64,000 nt of DNA from Candidatus Sulfotelmatobacter sp. GTDB taxonomy: Bacteria > Acidobacteriota > Terriglobia > Terriglobales > Acidobacteriaceae. Positions 1-10,900 of this stretch are shown in pieces (the stretch's first letter is position 1; every line of letters begins with the position of its first letter). The notes below the pieces were generated by a model. The model worked only from the letters and a program-made list of their open reading frames with translations. It did no database searches and was not told where the DNA came from. The stretch lies in NCBI GenBank assembly GCA_030041475.1, contig JASHNU010000063.1:17411-81410 (forward strand). The letters are read 5' to 3'. The translations under genes and the position numbers were made by a program.

Positions 1-514
<514 letters not shown>

Positions 515-577
515 CAGGAGCTAGTAGACTTGCACAGAGCAGAAATTTCGACGTCGGCGCCCGGTGCGCCCCTACTC

Positions 578-952
578 ATGAACGCCATCTGGCGCACAGT
601 CCGCAGCTATGTTCTCTGGCAGCACGATCGGGGCACACTGCATTACGACATCATGGTCACGCTGATCCTGCTCTTCATTTTCCTTTCGCCTCGCGTGATC
701 AATTTCAACGACAAACCCATCGCGCGCGATCCGCATCCCACGGATGTCATCGTGACGACCGACGGGGAAGGCCGCCTGGTCTACCAGGTTGCAGCCAGCG
801 CCATCACGCCGGGCGATGACCGCTCGGTACGCGACCAGCTGCTGCGCATCATCGAGCCGATTTCGGGCGCGGTTTCGATCGTTAGTTATGACGTTGTCCG
901 CGACGGCAAAGGACGCACGCAAGGCTACAAAGTCGTGGTACGACGTGAGTAA
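578..952 (+). CDS. Small single-pass membrane protein, unknown function
   Basis: About 124 residues from the ATG at 578. A TTG at 530 would add 16 residues of low-complexity sequence and is less likely. The N-terminal 20 residues are followed by one hydrophobic helix (IMVTLILLFIFLSP, about residues 27-40). A soluble roughly 80-residue domain follows, which would lie outside the cytoplasm and carries a VIVTTDGEGRLVYQV segment. The layout (short cytoplasmic start, one helix, small domain) resembles ExbD/TolR-type proteins, but the conserved membrane aspartate is not evident, so no family is assigned. It sits between serS and a LolA-like gene with 39 bp to the latter. Confidence 0.7.
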   Translation: MNAIWRTVRSYVLWQHDRGTLHYDIMVTLILLFIFLSPRVINFNDKPIARDPHPTDVIVTTDGEGRLVYQVAASAITPGDDRSVRDQLLRIIEPISGAVSIVSYDVVRDGKGRTQGYKVVVRRE

Positions 953-991
953 GCTCCTACGGGAATAACTCCAGCGCCCAGCTAGGCATTG

Positions 992-1726
992 ATGAAACCA
1001 TTCTCACTATCGCTCGCCATCGCGATGCTGTGGAGCCTGCTGAGTTTCTCCGCGGCCTACGCCCAACAGCCGGCTGATGCCCTTGACTCCGTGTTGAAAA
1101 AGATGGACGAAGCGGCCGCGAGCTTTCGCACCACGCAGGCTGACTTCGAGTGGGACCGCTACGAGCGAGTCATCGACGAAGTGGACGACGTACAAACCGG
1201 CACCATCTACTATCGCCGCAATGGGAAAGACATCGAGATGAAGGCCGACATCAAGATGGTGGGCAACGCTCCCGGCCAACTTAAACCCGAACCGAAATAT
1301 GTCCTGTTCAGCGACGGCAAGATTCGCATGTACCAGCCCAAGCCCGACCAGGTGACCGAATACGACCTGGGCAAGAACAGTTCCGATTTCGAGAGTTACC
1401 TCGCGCTCGGTTTCGGCGGCAGCGGGCAAGACCTGGTCAAGGAGTTCGACGTAACATATGTCGGTCCGGAAAAGATCAACGGAGTGGTCACGACGCAGTT
1501 GCGACTGGTGCCCAAGTCGACGCGCCTGCGAAACAACTTCAAGCAGATCCTTCTCTGGATCGATCTCGACAAAGGCATCTCGGTGCAGCAGAAATTCATC
1601 GAGACGCAGGGCGACTACCGGCTGGCGAAGTACTCGAATATTCAGGTGAACGGCAAAAGGATTCCCGACGAGGTTTTCCGGCTGAAGACCACGGGCAAGA
1701 CGCAGACGATCATATCGGGGCGGTAA
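992..1726 (+). CDS. LolA-like outer-membrane lipoprotein-sorting protein
   Basis: About 244 residues. A signal peptide (hydrophobic LSLAIAMLWSLLSFSAAYA, cleavage near AYA-QQ) predicts a periplasmic protein. The mature part starts with an amphipathic helix (LDSVLKKMDEAAASFRTTQADF). It continues with alternating beta segments (GTIYYRRNGKDIEMKADI, YVLFSDGKIRMYQPK, LLWIDLDKGISVQQKFIE), the half-barrel pattern of LolA/LolB-type lipid carriers. A TTG just before the ATG at 992 is in frame but unnecessary. In Proteobacteria LolA ferries lipoproteins across the periplasm; that role is inferred here from the fold only. No RRPW-like motif or Lol transporter gene is visible nearby. Confidence 0.8.
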   Translation: MKPFSLSLAIAMLWSLLSFSAAYAQQPADALDSVLKKMDEAAASFRTTQADFEWDRYERVIDEVDDVQTGTIYYRRNGKDIEMKADIKMVGNAPGQLKPEPKYVLFSDGKIRMYQPKPDQVTEYDLGKNSSDFESYLALGFGGSGQDLVKEFDVTYVGPEKINGVVTTQLRLVPKSTRLRNNFKQILLWIDLDKGISVQQKFIETQGDYRLAKYSNIQVNGKRIPDEVFRLKTTGKTQTIISGR

Positions 1727-1812
1727 GTGGTTGAATATAAAGAGGAAGTAGTGTGCTGAGATTTGCACACGGGGGCGCTATACTGAGGCCTCATCCTCCG
1801 TTGGGTTCATTC

Positions 1813-2028
1813 ATGGCCAAAGTTTTTACCATTCCAGTCCCTCCGAAATTAGGCAGCCGGCGGCGCGAGCGCACTTCCGATCCTCGCTACGTAGACGGGC
1901 AGCGCGTGCTGGTCGAAGCCATGCGGTATCTGGCGCAGGCCGATCCGGTGAAGAACCGGGCCGCTATCCAGCTGATCTCCGAGCACGTGCGCACGCGCTT
2001 CCGCATGAGCGACTCGCCGCTAGGATAA
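1813..2028 (+). CDS. Small conserved-looking hypothetical protein (71 aa)
   Basis: The ATG at 1813 gives 71 residues, rich in basic residues (SRRRERTSDPRY) with a helical second half (LVEAMRYLAQADPVKNRAAIQLISEHVR). Codon use matches neighbouring genes, and the frame follows the LolA-like gene by 86 bp on the same strand. No signal peptide, metal-binding cysteines or family motif were recognised. An upstream in-frame start at 1753 would add 20 residues of unconvincing sequence. Function unknown. Confidence 0.6.
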   Translation: MAKVFTIPVPPKLGSRRRERTSDPRYVDGQRVLVEAMRYLAQADPVKNRAAIQLISEHVRTRFRMSDSPLG

Positions 2029-2060
2029 GGTTCCCGAACTCACGCGCGCCGGTCACCTTA

Positions 2061-2080
2061 TTTGACGCTATTTGACGCTC
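2061..2080. repeat. Tandem 10-bp direct repeat
   Basis: Two adjacent copies of TTTGACGCT followed by A or C lie in the convergent spacer between the small hypothetical gene and receptor 1, just before the terminator hairpin. Confidence 0.6.
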
Positions 2081-2084
2081 AAGA

Positions 2085-2109
2085 AAACGGGGCGGAAGAA
2101 CTCCGCCCC
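2085..2109 (-). terminator. Intrinsic terminator of receptor 1 (possibly bidirectional)
   Basis: GGGGCGGA (2089-2096) pairs perfectly with TCCGCCCC (2102-2109) around a 5-nt loop. Read on the minus strand, the hairpin is followed by GTTTTCTTG, so it fits termination of the TonB-dependent receptor gene. It also lies 60 bp after the plus-strand small gene and may stop both. Confidence 0.85.
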
Positions 2110-2136
2110 GCATTTATTTTCGGCCGTACCGCCTGC

Positions 2137-5100
2137 CTAGAACGTGTAGCGCACGCCAAACTCCATCACGCGCGGATTTGACAGCGTTGAACTGAAGTTG
2201 CCAAAGCTGCCCACTGTCGCCAGGGATGTGTTGCCGTTGATCGACATGGTGCCCACGTCGAAGCGCGGCGTGTTGGTCAGGTTATAGAGCGACCAGTTGA
2301 AGGTCAACACCTGGCCTTCGTGGACGACGAAATTCTTTAGCAGGTTTGTGTCTATGTTGAAAGTACCCGGACCGCGCATACCGTTGCGCATTCCCGCCTC
2401 GCCGGGGAACTCGGCACGAAACAGGTTGATAGCCGCGTTTGGGTTAGTAGCGGCGTCGGTGATCCCGGGATCTTGAAATACGTTCGGACCGGTGAAACCG
2501 CTGGATTGCTGAACCATGTAGCTGCCGGTCTTGGGCAATGCCTTGCCTACAGGCACGGCCGGACTTTCCAGATTGAAGTTGGTGGCCCATGCCGGGCTAA
2601 AAAGGGTAAAGGGATATCCCGTGGACCAGCGCCAGATTGCGGACCACGTCCAGCCCCCGAGTACGGCGTTGCCGATCCGCCCCATGTTGGCAGCAAAGCG
2701 CTTGCCCCTTCCCAGGGGCAACTCATAGAACCAGTTGGCATTGATGATGTGCGTCGTGTCGAAATCGGAGAGAGCGCGATTCTGATTGGGAAACCAGGAA
2801 TTAATGATCTGGCTGCCCAGGCCGAAGCCCTCAAACTCGCTGATGCGCTCGGCGTTGGACCCCATGTCGATGGACTTGGAGTATGTGTAGTTGATGTCGA
2901 ATTCCAACCCCCCTGATTTGTGCCGCAGGCTGAACTGGCCGGCGTTATAAGCGCTGTTGCCGACGCTGCGCCACGCGAAGAGTGAGGAATATTGGGAGTC
3001 GTAGAAATCGTATCCGGCGGTTTGTGTTCCGTTCAGCGTGGCGCAGGCGGGGTAACAAGAATCGGCATAGACCAGCCCGGGAACGTCGGCGTACTCGATG
3101 GCCGTGGTTTCATTCCCTGCATAGCAGGCGAACAGATCATACATGGCCTGGGTAGCAGTTACATGGAACAGCAGTCCGTTTATCCCCGGGAGCGTGGGGC
3201 CGCAGATCGTGCCGGGACTGCCAATTTCCCCGCCCAGCTGCGTAATGGAAAGCCCGGCCGCAGCCGGAAATAAGTCTTCCCAGTAATTGGTCCCGACCGA
3301 GGCGGCACTGATGTTCTGGATGGGAGTGCCCTGGTAGTACTGCTTGGCCAAAGCCTGCACGGCCTGGAAGTAGGTCGTACCGGTTTTCGGATCGCGCATG
3401 TTCACCGGTTCGGCCAGATCTTCCTCCTGAAGCAAACGATGCGCGAAACGTCCAATGTATGAGGCCTCGAATACGAAATTCGAGGGTAGCTGACGCGTGA
3501 TGGAGAAATCGATCACATGCGAGTAGGGAGTCTTTAGCTTGTCATCCAGCCCCCACGCGATAGCAAATCCACCCAGGCCGGGGCCGGAGGGTGGAGTGAC
3601 CGGAAGAGCTGGCCCAGGCGCCGGTTCGACGATAGGGCAGGGAGCTGTGGGACACACGCCGGTCGTCGTTGCGCTCGTCGTGGGAATCGTGTTCAAGCCA
3701 GAGTAGCGCGCCGAGCCATCCACGCTTTGAACGCCGGCGACGTTGGAGATTGAGGTCGTCAAGCCAAATGAGCCGTTGCGATCGAAAGTATTGGTCACGC
3801 CTTCGCCAAAGTGATCGAAGTAGATGCCATACCCGGCACGGATGGAGGTCATGCCGTCACCGCCCCACAACTTTCTCCAGAACCCGCTGTCTGCCTTGGG
3901 CGAATAGGCAACCGCAACGCGCGGAGCAAAATTGTTGTAATCCCATGCCCAGTAGGGCGATCCGCCATTGGCCGGACCGCTGAGGTTGAACTGGATGGAA
4001 GGCTCGTAAGCCTGGCCCTCGGCAGCATTCAGACCGCGCTGCAGGAACCAATTGTGCAGGCTGATGGTTGGGGCAGACTGCAAGCCGGTCGTTTCATACG
4101 GCGGCTGCAACAACGAATAACGCAGACCATAGGTGAACGTCAGATTGGGCTTGATCCGCCACTGGTCCTGAGCGTAGCCCTCGTATTCATTGTCGCGGAA
4201 GTGGCGCGGAACCAGTTGACCTTGAGGAATCAGTTGCAAGGTTTGGCTGTTGATAGGTTTCTGCTCGTAGTTGGAAAAGACCTCCGTGATCAGACCGGCC
4301 ATTGCAGCCATGGAAAAGTCGTAACTGGTGCCGAAGCTTGACTCCACGGCGGGGAATCCGAAGGCTCCGGGATCCAGGCTGCTTCCCGTGTTGGCTATAG
4401 CCGAAAAGTTCAGCCAGTACACGTTCGTCTGGCCGTAGAAAAAGTTTTCTTCGTTTGATTGCCGAAGGTTGTCGACCAATCTGTAATTCGCACCAAACTG
4501 AAGCGTGTGATTGCCAATGACTTTGGTCAGGTCGTCGACGATGTTTTTCACCGGCACGTGGGTGTTGACGGTCGGTGTCTCAGCGGTGAGGTTATCCATG
4601 CCGCGAAAGTCGATATATTGCTGGGTCTGCAGGCCCGCGTCGTTGATCAACTGGCTGGTATATCCGAAACGGAAGTTATTGATCAGAGTAGTGCTGAGGG
4701 TAGCGGTATAGCCCACGGTGAACCCTTTGTTGTTGATGTGCGAAACCTGCATTTGCGGCTGGCCGGGGAACTGCTCGCCGCCGGAGTTGGTAGCTTCATT
4801 GGTGTCGCCTGCGGGCGCAAACGGATTGGCAGCTCGATCGTTGTTGATGATTCCGCGCACAAACAAGCTGTGGTTGCCGTCTCGGGTGAGCCTGTAATCA
4901 AGCTTGACGACAAAAGCGTTCTCGTTCAGAGGCAAAGGAGATGGGAACGTAAAGCCGCGGAAATCGAGGCCAAAACCTACAGCGTCAGTGTTAGGCATCT
5001 GATACTGACAAAAAAGCTGAGAAGAATTCGGGTTACAACCGGTGGCGCTAGCCAAAAGCGGATTGGGACCCGGCCCCAGGGGGCAAGTCCCGGTCGTGCT

Positions 5101-6201
5101 GCAATTGGGGTCCATCGATTCGACGTTGGCCGCGGTCAGGGTCGTAATCCCACTCGCGCCACACTCAGTGGGGACTTGGCAGGGATACGCAATGCTGCCG
5201 ATACGAAGATTGGCGTCGGGCACAACACGGTCCACCTGCAGATCCTCACGCTGGCGCTTGCCTTCGTAGTCGACAAAGAAGAACAAGCGGTCCTTGATGA
5301 TCGGCCCTCCGACATTGGCGCCGAAGGTGTTGCGCAAAAGGAACGACGGTTTATTGGGCTCGAGCGCCCCAACTTCCGTGGCCTTGTTGAACCAGTCGTT
5401 GGCCGGAGTAAAGTTTGGCCGGTTCAGGATAAAGAGACCGCCATGGATGCGATTGGTGCCGCTCTTGGTCACGAGAGACACCTGTCCGCCGGAGGACCGG
5501 CCGGTATCGGCGTCAGAGTTGCTGGTGGTGACCTTGAATTCCTCCAGGGCGTCGAGGGGAACGCGAATAGCTCCCTTGAAAGCCGTACCGAGAAGTTGGT
5601 CGTTGTTGTCGACGCCATCGAGAACGACGTTGGTCTGGTCGCTGCGCGCGCCGTTCACGGAGCCTTGACGGCTGTCGGCAGCAGAGTCAATGCTATTGCC
5701 GTTTCCCGTGAACACCACACCCGGTTGCAGGCTGAGAATTCCGGTAGGGTCGCGGCCTTCGAAGGGGAGATTGGCGATCTGCTCGGCGCCGAAGGCGTGG
5801 CCCATACTAGCGTCCTGAGTATTGACGAGGGGCGCGGCGCTCGTCACTTCCACTGTTATTGTTCCGCCCGTCACCTGCATCGTGATGTTCAATGTGGCTG
5901 GGGTGGCGACCATCAGTTCCATGCCGGTCTGGTTCATGGTGGCGAAACCAGTGGCGTTCACGGTGATGTCGTACTTGGCAGGTGGCAGCTCGAGGAACTG
6001 ATAATTGCCGGCATCGCCGCTCTTAGTCGTCCGGCTGAACCCTGTGGCCGGGTTGGTGATGGTGACGGTGGCTCCAGCGACGACAGCTCCCTTGGGGTCG
6101 TAAACGGTGCCATGCAACGAAGTGGTTGCCGTCTGCGCCAGCGCGAACGTGCCGAGGAAAACGCCTGCCAACAAAGTCCACAGCCATGAGCCGGAACGCA
6201 T
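2137..6201 (-). CDS. TonB-dependent receptor with N-terminal carboxypeptidase-regulatory domain (Oar-like)
   Basis: 1354-residue outer-membrane protein. A signal peptide (LWTLLAGVFLGTFALA) precedes a carboxypeptidase-regulatory-like beta-sandwich (about residues 25-110: SLHGTVYDPKGAVVAGATVT). A plug domain follows (NLPFEGRDPTGILSLQPGV, NGARSDQTNVVLDGVDNND), then a long beta-barrel with aromatic strands. The last residues are RYTF; a C-terminal Phe is the outer-membrane insertion signature. The start ATG has a good ribosome-binding site (TAGGAGAT, 5 nt upstream). Family members import large substrates such as glycans, peptides or siderophores using TonB energy, but the substrate cannot be read from sequence. 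It is the first of three such proteins here. No SusD-like partner is adjacent, which is usual in Acidobacteriota. Confidence 0.93.
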   Translation of the reverse strand: MRSGSWLWTLLAGVFLGTFALAQTATTSLHGTVYDPKGAVVAGATVTITNPATGFSRTTKSGDAGNYQFLELPPAKYDITVNATGFATMNQTGMELMVATPATLNITMQVTGGTITVEVTSAAPLVNTQDASMGHAFGAEQIANLPFEGRDPTGILSLQPGVVFTGNGNSIDSAADSRQGSVNGARSDQTNVVLDGVDNNDQLLGTAFKGAIRVPLDALEEFKVTTSNSDADTGRSSGGQVSLVTKSGTNRIHGGLFILNRPNFTPANDWFNKATEVGALEPNKPSFLLRNTFGANVGGPIIKDRLFFFVDYEGKRQREDLQVDRVVPDANLRIGSIAYPCQVPTECGASGITTLTAANVESMDPNCSTTGTCPLGPGPNPLLASATGCNPNSSQLFCQYQMPNTDAVGFGLDFRGFTFPSPLPLNENAFVVKLDYRLTRDGNHSLFVRGIINNDRAANPFAPAGDTNEATNSGGEQFPGQPQMQVSHINNKGFTVGYTATLSTTLINNFRFGYTSQLINDAGLQTQQYIDFRGMDNLTAETPTVNTHVPVKNIVDDLTKVIGNHTLQFGANYRLVDNLRQSNEENFFYGQTNVYWLNFSAIANTGSSLDPGAFGFPAVESSFGTSYDFSMAAMAGLITEVFSNYEQKPINSQTLQLIPQGQLVPRHFRDNEYEGYAQDQWRIKPNLTFTYGLRYSLLQPPYETTGLQSAPTISLHNWFLQRGLNAAEGQAYEPSIQFNLSGPANGGSPYWAWDYNNFAPRVAVAYSPKADSGFWRKLWGGDGMTSIRAGYGIYFDHFGEGVTNTFDRNGSFGLTTSISNVAGVQSVDGSARYSGLNTIPTTSATTTGVCPTAPCPIVEPAPGPALPVTPPSGPGLGGFAIAWGLDDKLKTPYSHVIDFSITRQLPSNFVFEASYIGRFAHRLLQEEDLAEPVNMRDPKTGTTYFQAVQALAKQYYQGTPIQNISAASVGTNYWEDLFPAAAGLSITQLGGEIGSPGTICGPTLPGINGLLFHVTATQAMYDLFACYAGNETTAIEYADVPGLVYADSCYPACATLNGTQTAGYDFYDSQYSSLFAWRSVGNSAYNAGQFSLRHKSGGLEFDINYTYSKSIDMGSNAERISEFEGFGLGSQIINSWFPNQNRALSDFDTTHIINANWFYELPLGRGKRFAANMGRIGNAVLGGWTWSAIWRWSTGYPFTLFSPAWATNFNLESPAVPVGKALPKTGSYMVQQSSGFTGPNVFQDPGITDAATNPNAAINLFRAEFPGEAGMRNGMRGPGTFNIDTNLLKNFVVHEGQVLTFNWSLYNLTNTPRFDVGTMSINGNTSLATVGSFGNFSSTLSNPRVMEFGVRYTF

Positions 6202-6403
6202 TGGTGATCTCCTAACCCGAACCTTACCTGGACGGGTCTGATTTTTTCCAAATAGTGCTTGCCCAAGGCTTTTGCTGAGGACGGAAACCCTGGGGACCTG
6301 ATGGGGGCATATTGTGCAACTTGGCAGCCACGATGTTCAAGTCGAATTTTCAAGGGAATGGACGAGACTGTAAGGTTTAACTACGCAGTTTCACAGGTGC
6401 GGT

Positions 6404-6417
6404 TTCCAGATCTGGAA
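6404..6417. promoter_or_regulatory. Perfect 14-bp palindrome upstream of receptor 1
   Basis: TTCCAGATCTGGAA is a perfect dyad in the 218-bp spacer between the GT39-type gene (ending at 6420) and receptor 1 (starting at 6201), both on the minus strand. It could be an operator for the receptor. The rest of the spacer (6202-6403) shows no confident promoter hexamers and no gene. Chance occurrence is possible. Confidence 0.35.
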
Positions 6418-6419
6418 GT

Positions 6420-7853
6420 TTATTCACGTGGTTGGAAGAGGGCGGAGGCCAACAGAATCACCACGGGATAGCATTCCAGCGTGTAGCGGGGCTCGGGATT
6501 TTCGAGAGTTCCCAGGAACGCCGAGCGCAACAATAGAAACCAAACAAATAATCCAACGCCAAGAAACTTATGGCAGCGGAGCACTCCAGCAGCCGCCATG
6601 GCCACATAAAGCAGGTTGATGAGTCCGAAGCCCAGGCTGACGGCAAGCCAGCCTGCGTCGTCGTCGAGTTCCCACCAGCGCGGATCGGCTGGCAGGAGTT
6701 CGGTGCGCGGGCGCAGCCACATGTCGGCGATACGCAACGCCGGCAGCCACACGTAGTAGCGCAGGGCAGACGCATGTACCCGATCCCTGGCCAGCGCCGC
6801 AAAGCGGGCATCGAGTTCCGGCGTCAAATCGTGATCGCTGTTGTAATCGGTGAAGAGTTGTCTGGTTTCGTCGCGTTGCTGTGGCGAATCGAAAGCGCGG
6901 TTGGGCAGGCGGGAGATGTCAATTTGCTCTCCGGGCACGTTCCAGTAGATTTCCTGGACGGAGACATAATCGGCGATCCAGGTCTTGACCCAGTGGTTGA
7001 AGCCGCTCATCGGCGGTTCGTCGGCGTCATTGGCGTAGCGCGGCGCCAGCGGCTGGAAGCGATGCATCGTGTGCAGGTTCCGCAACGTCCAGGGAACCAG
7101 GGGTGTGAGGGCGCCAACGGCGACGAGGACTCCCGCCCAGAGGATGGCAGCCGCGTTGCGATTTCGCTTGGAGCGCAAGGCGCGAAGAAGCATACAGAGC
7201 AGATACGTGCCTATAGCTATAAGCAAAAGGCCGCCGTCGGGTCGCAGCAGGATGGCAGCGCCGACCGACAGCCCGCAGGCTAGCCAAATCCATTTCCCGG
7301 AGATGCGCGACCTGCCGTCATCCCGTTCTCCCGCCGCGGCTTTATCCCTTCCCAAGCCGCGCATGGCCAGATCCAGGGCCAGAGCGGTGAATAAAATTTC
7401 CAGGGTTTCGGTCAGCGCCGTGGCTGCGTAGTTGGCGAGGAAGGGGCAAATGGCGGCCAGAAGAAATGCAGGCTTCGCAGCGCGTGGTGAAAACAGGCGC
7501 CGTGCGAGATCGGCAATCAGGAAGCAGGTACCGAGATCGAAGAGCACCTGCACCAGCAAAACGACGCGAAAATTTTCCGCGCCGAACAATGCGAAAATGA
7601 CGACCAGAAACGCAGGATATCCCGGCAGCCGGGAAAGAGTCGGCACGATTGCGCCGGAGTTGGTGATGCCGTAAATGCCGTGCTGGAGCCAGTTTTCCGC
7701 AATGTTTGCATAGAACCGGGAGTCATCCACGACCGCGGGGAATTCGAGTACAAACAACAACCGCAGAGCCACAGCGGCCAGAGTGACCGCGAGGAAAAAC
7801 CGGGCGTCATTCCGTACGCCTTTCCGCGCTTCGTTCCGCACTAGTTCGCGCAC
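6420..7853 (-). CDS. GT39/ArnT-like integral membrane glycosyltransferase
   Basis: 477 residues with about ten hydrophobic helices. The first helix (FFLAVTLAAVALRLLFVLEF) is followed by a loop with adjacent aspartates (VVDDSRFYANIAENWLQHGIYG), the position of the acidic catalytic or metal site of the PMT/ArnT fold (GT-C). A LSRLPGYPAFLVVIFALFG segment follows, also typical of the family. Members transfer sugars from polyprenyl-phosphate donors to proteins or lipids on the outer face of the inner membrane. The acceptor is unknown. The start is GTG at 7853. It is divergent from the polysaccharide synthase fusion (132 bp apart), so a joint role in envelope glycan synthesis is possible. Confidence 0.82.
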   Translation of the reverse strand: MRELVRNEARKGVRNDARFFLAVTLAAVALRLLFVLEFPAVVDDSRFYANIAENWLQHGIYGITNSGAIVPTLSRLPGYPAFLVVIFALFGAENFRVVLLVQVLFDLGTCFLIADLARRLFSPRAAKPAFLLAAICPFLANYAATALTETLEILFTALALDLAMRGLGRDKAAAGERDDGRSRISGKWIWLACGLSVGAAILLRPDGGLLLIAIGTYLLCMLLRALRSKRNRNAAAILWAGVLVAVGALTPLVPWTLRNLHTMHRFQPLAPRYANDADEPPMSGFNHWVKTWIADYVSVQEIYWNVPGEQIDISRLPNRAFDSPQQRDETRQLFTDYNSDHDLTPELDARFAALARDRVHASALRYYVWLPALRIADMWLRPRTELLPADPRWWELDDDAGWLAVSLGFGLINLLYVAMAAAGVLRCHKFLGVGLFVWFLLLRSAFLGTLENPEPRYTLECYPVVILLASALFQPRE

Positions 7854-7985
7854 CGAGCGAATGATAGCGCGTTTGCGGCCATCCCGCAGAAGCGAAAGCG
7901 CATCGAATCAGAAATCGGCTCACCCCGCACCCGCGAGAATTGACCCTGTCCCGCACACGGCATACGATAAACCTGCCGTTTCCCC

Positions 7986-10900
7986 ATGGCTGAACCGGTC
8001 TTCTACGATCCCCGACGCGCCCGCTGGAAACGCCTGCGGCGGCTGTTTGACGTGCTGGCGGTGAGCGTTTCCGCGCTGGTCATTTTTTTCGTCTACACCG
8101 CTTTGAAGGATGAGCCGCTGCCGGGATTGCTGTTCTCTCCGCAAAAGCGAGCCTTCAAAGCTCTGAAGGAGAGCGAAAAAGACAAGGCGCGTGAGCGGCA
8201 GAAGCGGCTGGCTGCACGCTCGCATCGCAAGTCGAAGCTGGCCGCGTCACAGGTCAAGCTCAATCAGGAAGAAGGAATTCGCGCCGCGTTTTACGTGCCG
8301 TGGGATGCCGCCAGCTTCTCGTCTCTGCGCGATTACGCTCGCCAGATCGATATTCTTTATCCCGACTGGCTGCATGTGTTGACGCCGGACGGCCGCCTGC
8401 AAGCCATCGATGATCAGACCAACAAGTTTTTTGATGTGGTGAAAAGCGGCGTGGTTCGCCCCGTCGACGACCGCGTCATGCCGTTCCTGAATGCCGAAGA
8501 CCCCGGCATGGAAGTCTTCCCCATGGTGAACAACTTTGACGAAGTCGACTGGGTCGGCGACATCGTTGGGTTTCTGAATAATCCCGATGCGCGCAAGGCG
8601 TTTCGCCAGCAGGCGGCGCAATTCCTCTCGTCCGGCCGCTTCCGTGGCCTCATGATCGACTTAGAGGCCTTCCCCGCCAGCGGCCAACCGGGCTACGTCG
8701 CGCTACTGCAGGAACTGTCGGGTGATTTGCATGCCCGCGGCATGAAGCTCTATGTTGCCGTGCCGCCGCACAACGGAGAGTACGATTATCCCGCGATTGC
8801 GGCCGCAGCCGATGGCGTGGTGCTCATGAATTACGACGAGCACTTTCCCGGAGCGGCTTCAGGACCGGTGGCCTCGCAGGACTGGTTTGTCCAGAACCTG
8901 AATTTCGCCAAGACAGTCATACCACAGGAAAAGATCATCTGCGCCATCGCCGATTACGGCTACGACTGGGTGCTCAAACCGAAGAAAGGAAAATTGCCCG
9001 CCGAAGTGCACGACGTAAGCGTCAGTGTGCAGGAGGCGTGGCTGGCGGCGCGCGACTCCGATGTGGACGTCAATTTCGACGACGACGCGATGAATCCGCA
9101 CTTCAGCTATCTGGATGAGCGCGGTTTGCGGCACGATATCTGGTTCCTCGACGCGGTCACGGCGCTGAACCATATGCGGGCGGCGCAGACGCTGGGCATT
9201 CAGACCTTCGCGCTCTGGCGGTTGGGCGGCGAAGACCGCTCCCTGTGGCGAATTTGGGATGTGCCCGGCGATCTCGGCGCGGTCGACAAGTTAAAAGACG
9301 TACCGCCCGGAGCCGACGTCGACATGGAGGGGCAGGGCGAAATTCTGCGGATCGAAGACAAACCGTCGCACGGCACGCGCGATTTGACCGTCGACGCCGA
9401 CAGCCACCTGATCACCGACGAAGTCTTTCAGACCCTGCCAGAACCCTACCGTGTGGGTCGCTACGGATACAGCCCAAACAAGGTGGCGATCACATTCGAT
9501 GACGGCCCCGACCCGGAGTGGACGCCGAGAATTCTAGACGTGCTCAAGGCAAAGCACGCGACGGCGACTTTTTTTCTCATCGGCATTCAGACCGACAAAT
9601 TTTCTGGCATCGCGAAGCGCATCTACCGGGAAGGCCACACGATTGGTAATCACACTTTCACACATCCTGATGTGAGTAACATTTCGACCTCGTACATGAA
9701 GGTGGAGCTCAATCTCACGGAGCGGCTTTTCGCCAGCCTAGTGGGAGTTCGCGCCACCCTGATGCGGCCGCCCTATGCGATCGATGAGGAGCCGGACACG
9801 GCCGACCAGGTACGCCCGCTCGAGATTCCGCAGGAGATGGGCTACATCACGGTGGGCAACCGGATCGATCCCAACGACTGGAGCGACGTGCCCCGGCGCC
9901 GCACGGCGGAAGAAATCACGTCGTATGTGCTGGAGCACCTGCCGCCATGCCGGGTCGAGGATCTGCGCTGCGGCAACATTGTGCTGCTGCATGATGGCGG
10001 CGGCAATCGCGCCGAGACGGTGCGCGCCCTGCCTATGATTATTGACGGCATCCGCGCCCGCGGCTACGAGATTGCGCCGGTGTATGAACTGCTGGGCAAG
10101 ACGCGTGCGGACGTGATGGCTCCGCTGCCTGCAGGAGAGCTGTGGGCGGCGAGGCTGGACCGCATGGGCTTCTGGCTGTTCGACGTAGGCGTTGTTGGCA
10201 TCGCCTGGATCTTTTTGGTGGGCGATCTGCTCATGACTGGGCGACTGCTCTTCATTGGCGCGTCTGCGGTGTACGACCGGCTGCGGGAGAGAATCTTTGG
10301 CCGGCCGGCGGAAGTTGCATCCTACAAGCCGAAAGTTGAGGTTCTGATTCCGGCATACAATGAAGAGAAAGTCATCGAGCGCACGGTGCGCGCGGCGCTA
10401 AATTCGAGTTATCCGAATCTGCGCGTGATTGTGATCGACGACGGATCGAAAGACCGCACGCTCGAAGTGGCGCGCCGGGCGTTTGCGGCCGAGGCCGCCG
10501 CGGGAACGGTTCTGATTCTCAGCAAGCCGAATTCAGGCAAGGCCGAAGCGCTCAATTACGGCATCGAGCACATTGGCGACGCCGAGCTTTTCGTCGGCAT
10601 CGACGCCGATACGATCATCGCGCCCGACGCCATTTCCCGACTCGTGCCGCATTTCATCAATCCCAAAGTCGGAGCCATTGCCGGCAATGCGAAAGTGGGC
10701 AATCGCGTGAATTTGTGGACGCGGTGGCAGGCGTTGGAATACATCACCAGCCAGAATTTTGAACGGCGCGCGCTCGACGTGCTGGGTGCGGTGAGCGTGG
10801 TGCCGGGAGCGATTGGCGCGTGGCGAGTTTCGGCGGTGCGCGAAGCCGGCGGCTTTCACGTAGATACGGTTGCCGAAGACGCCGACCTCACTATGGCTCT

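Noticed and set aside
4459..6189. 576-codon open frame antisense to receptor 1
   Set aside because: High-GC shadow of a gene with clear family domains; the product has no recognisable domain or signal.
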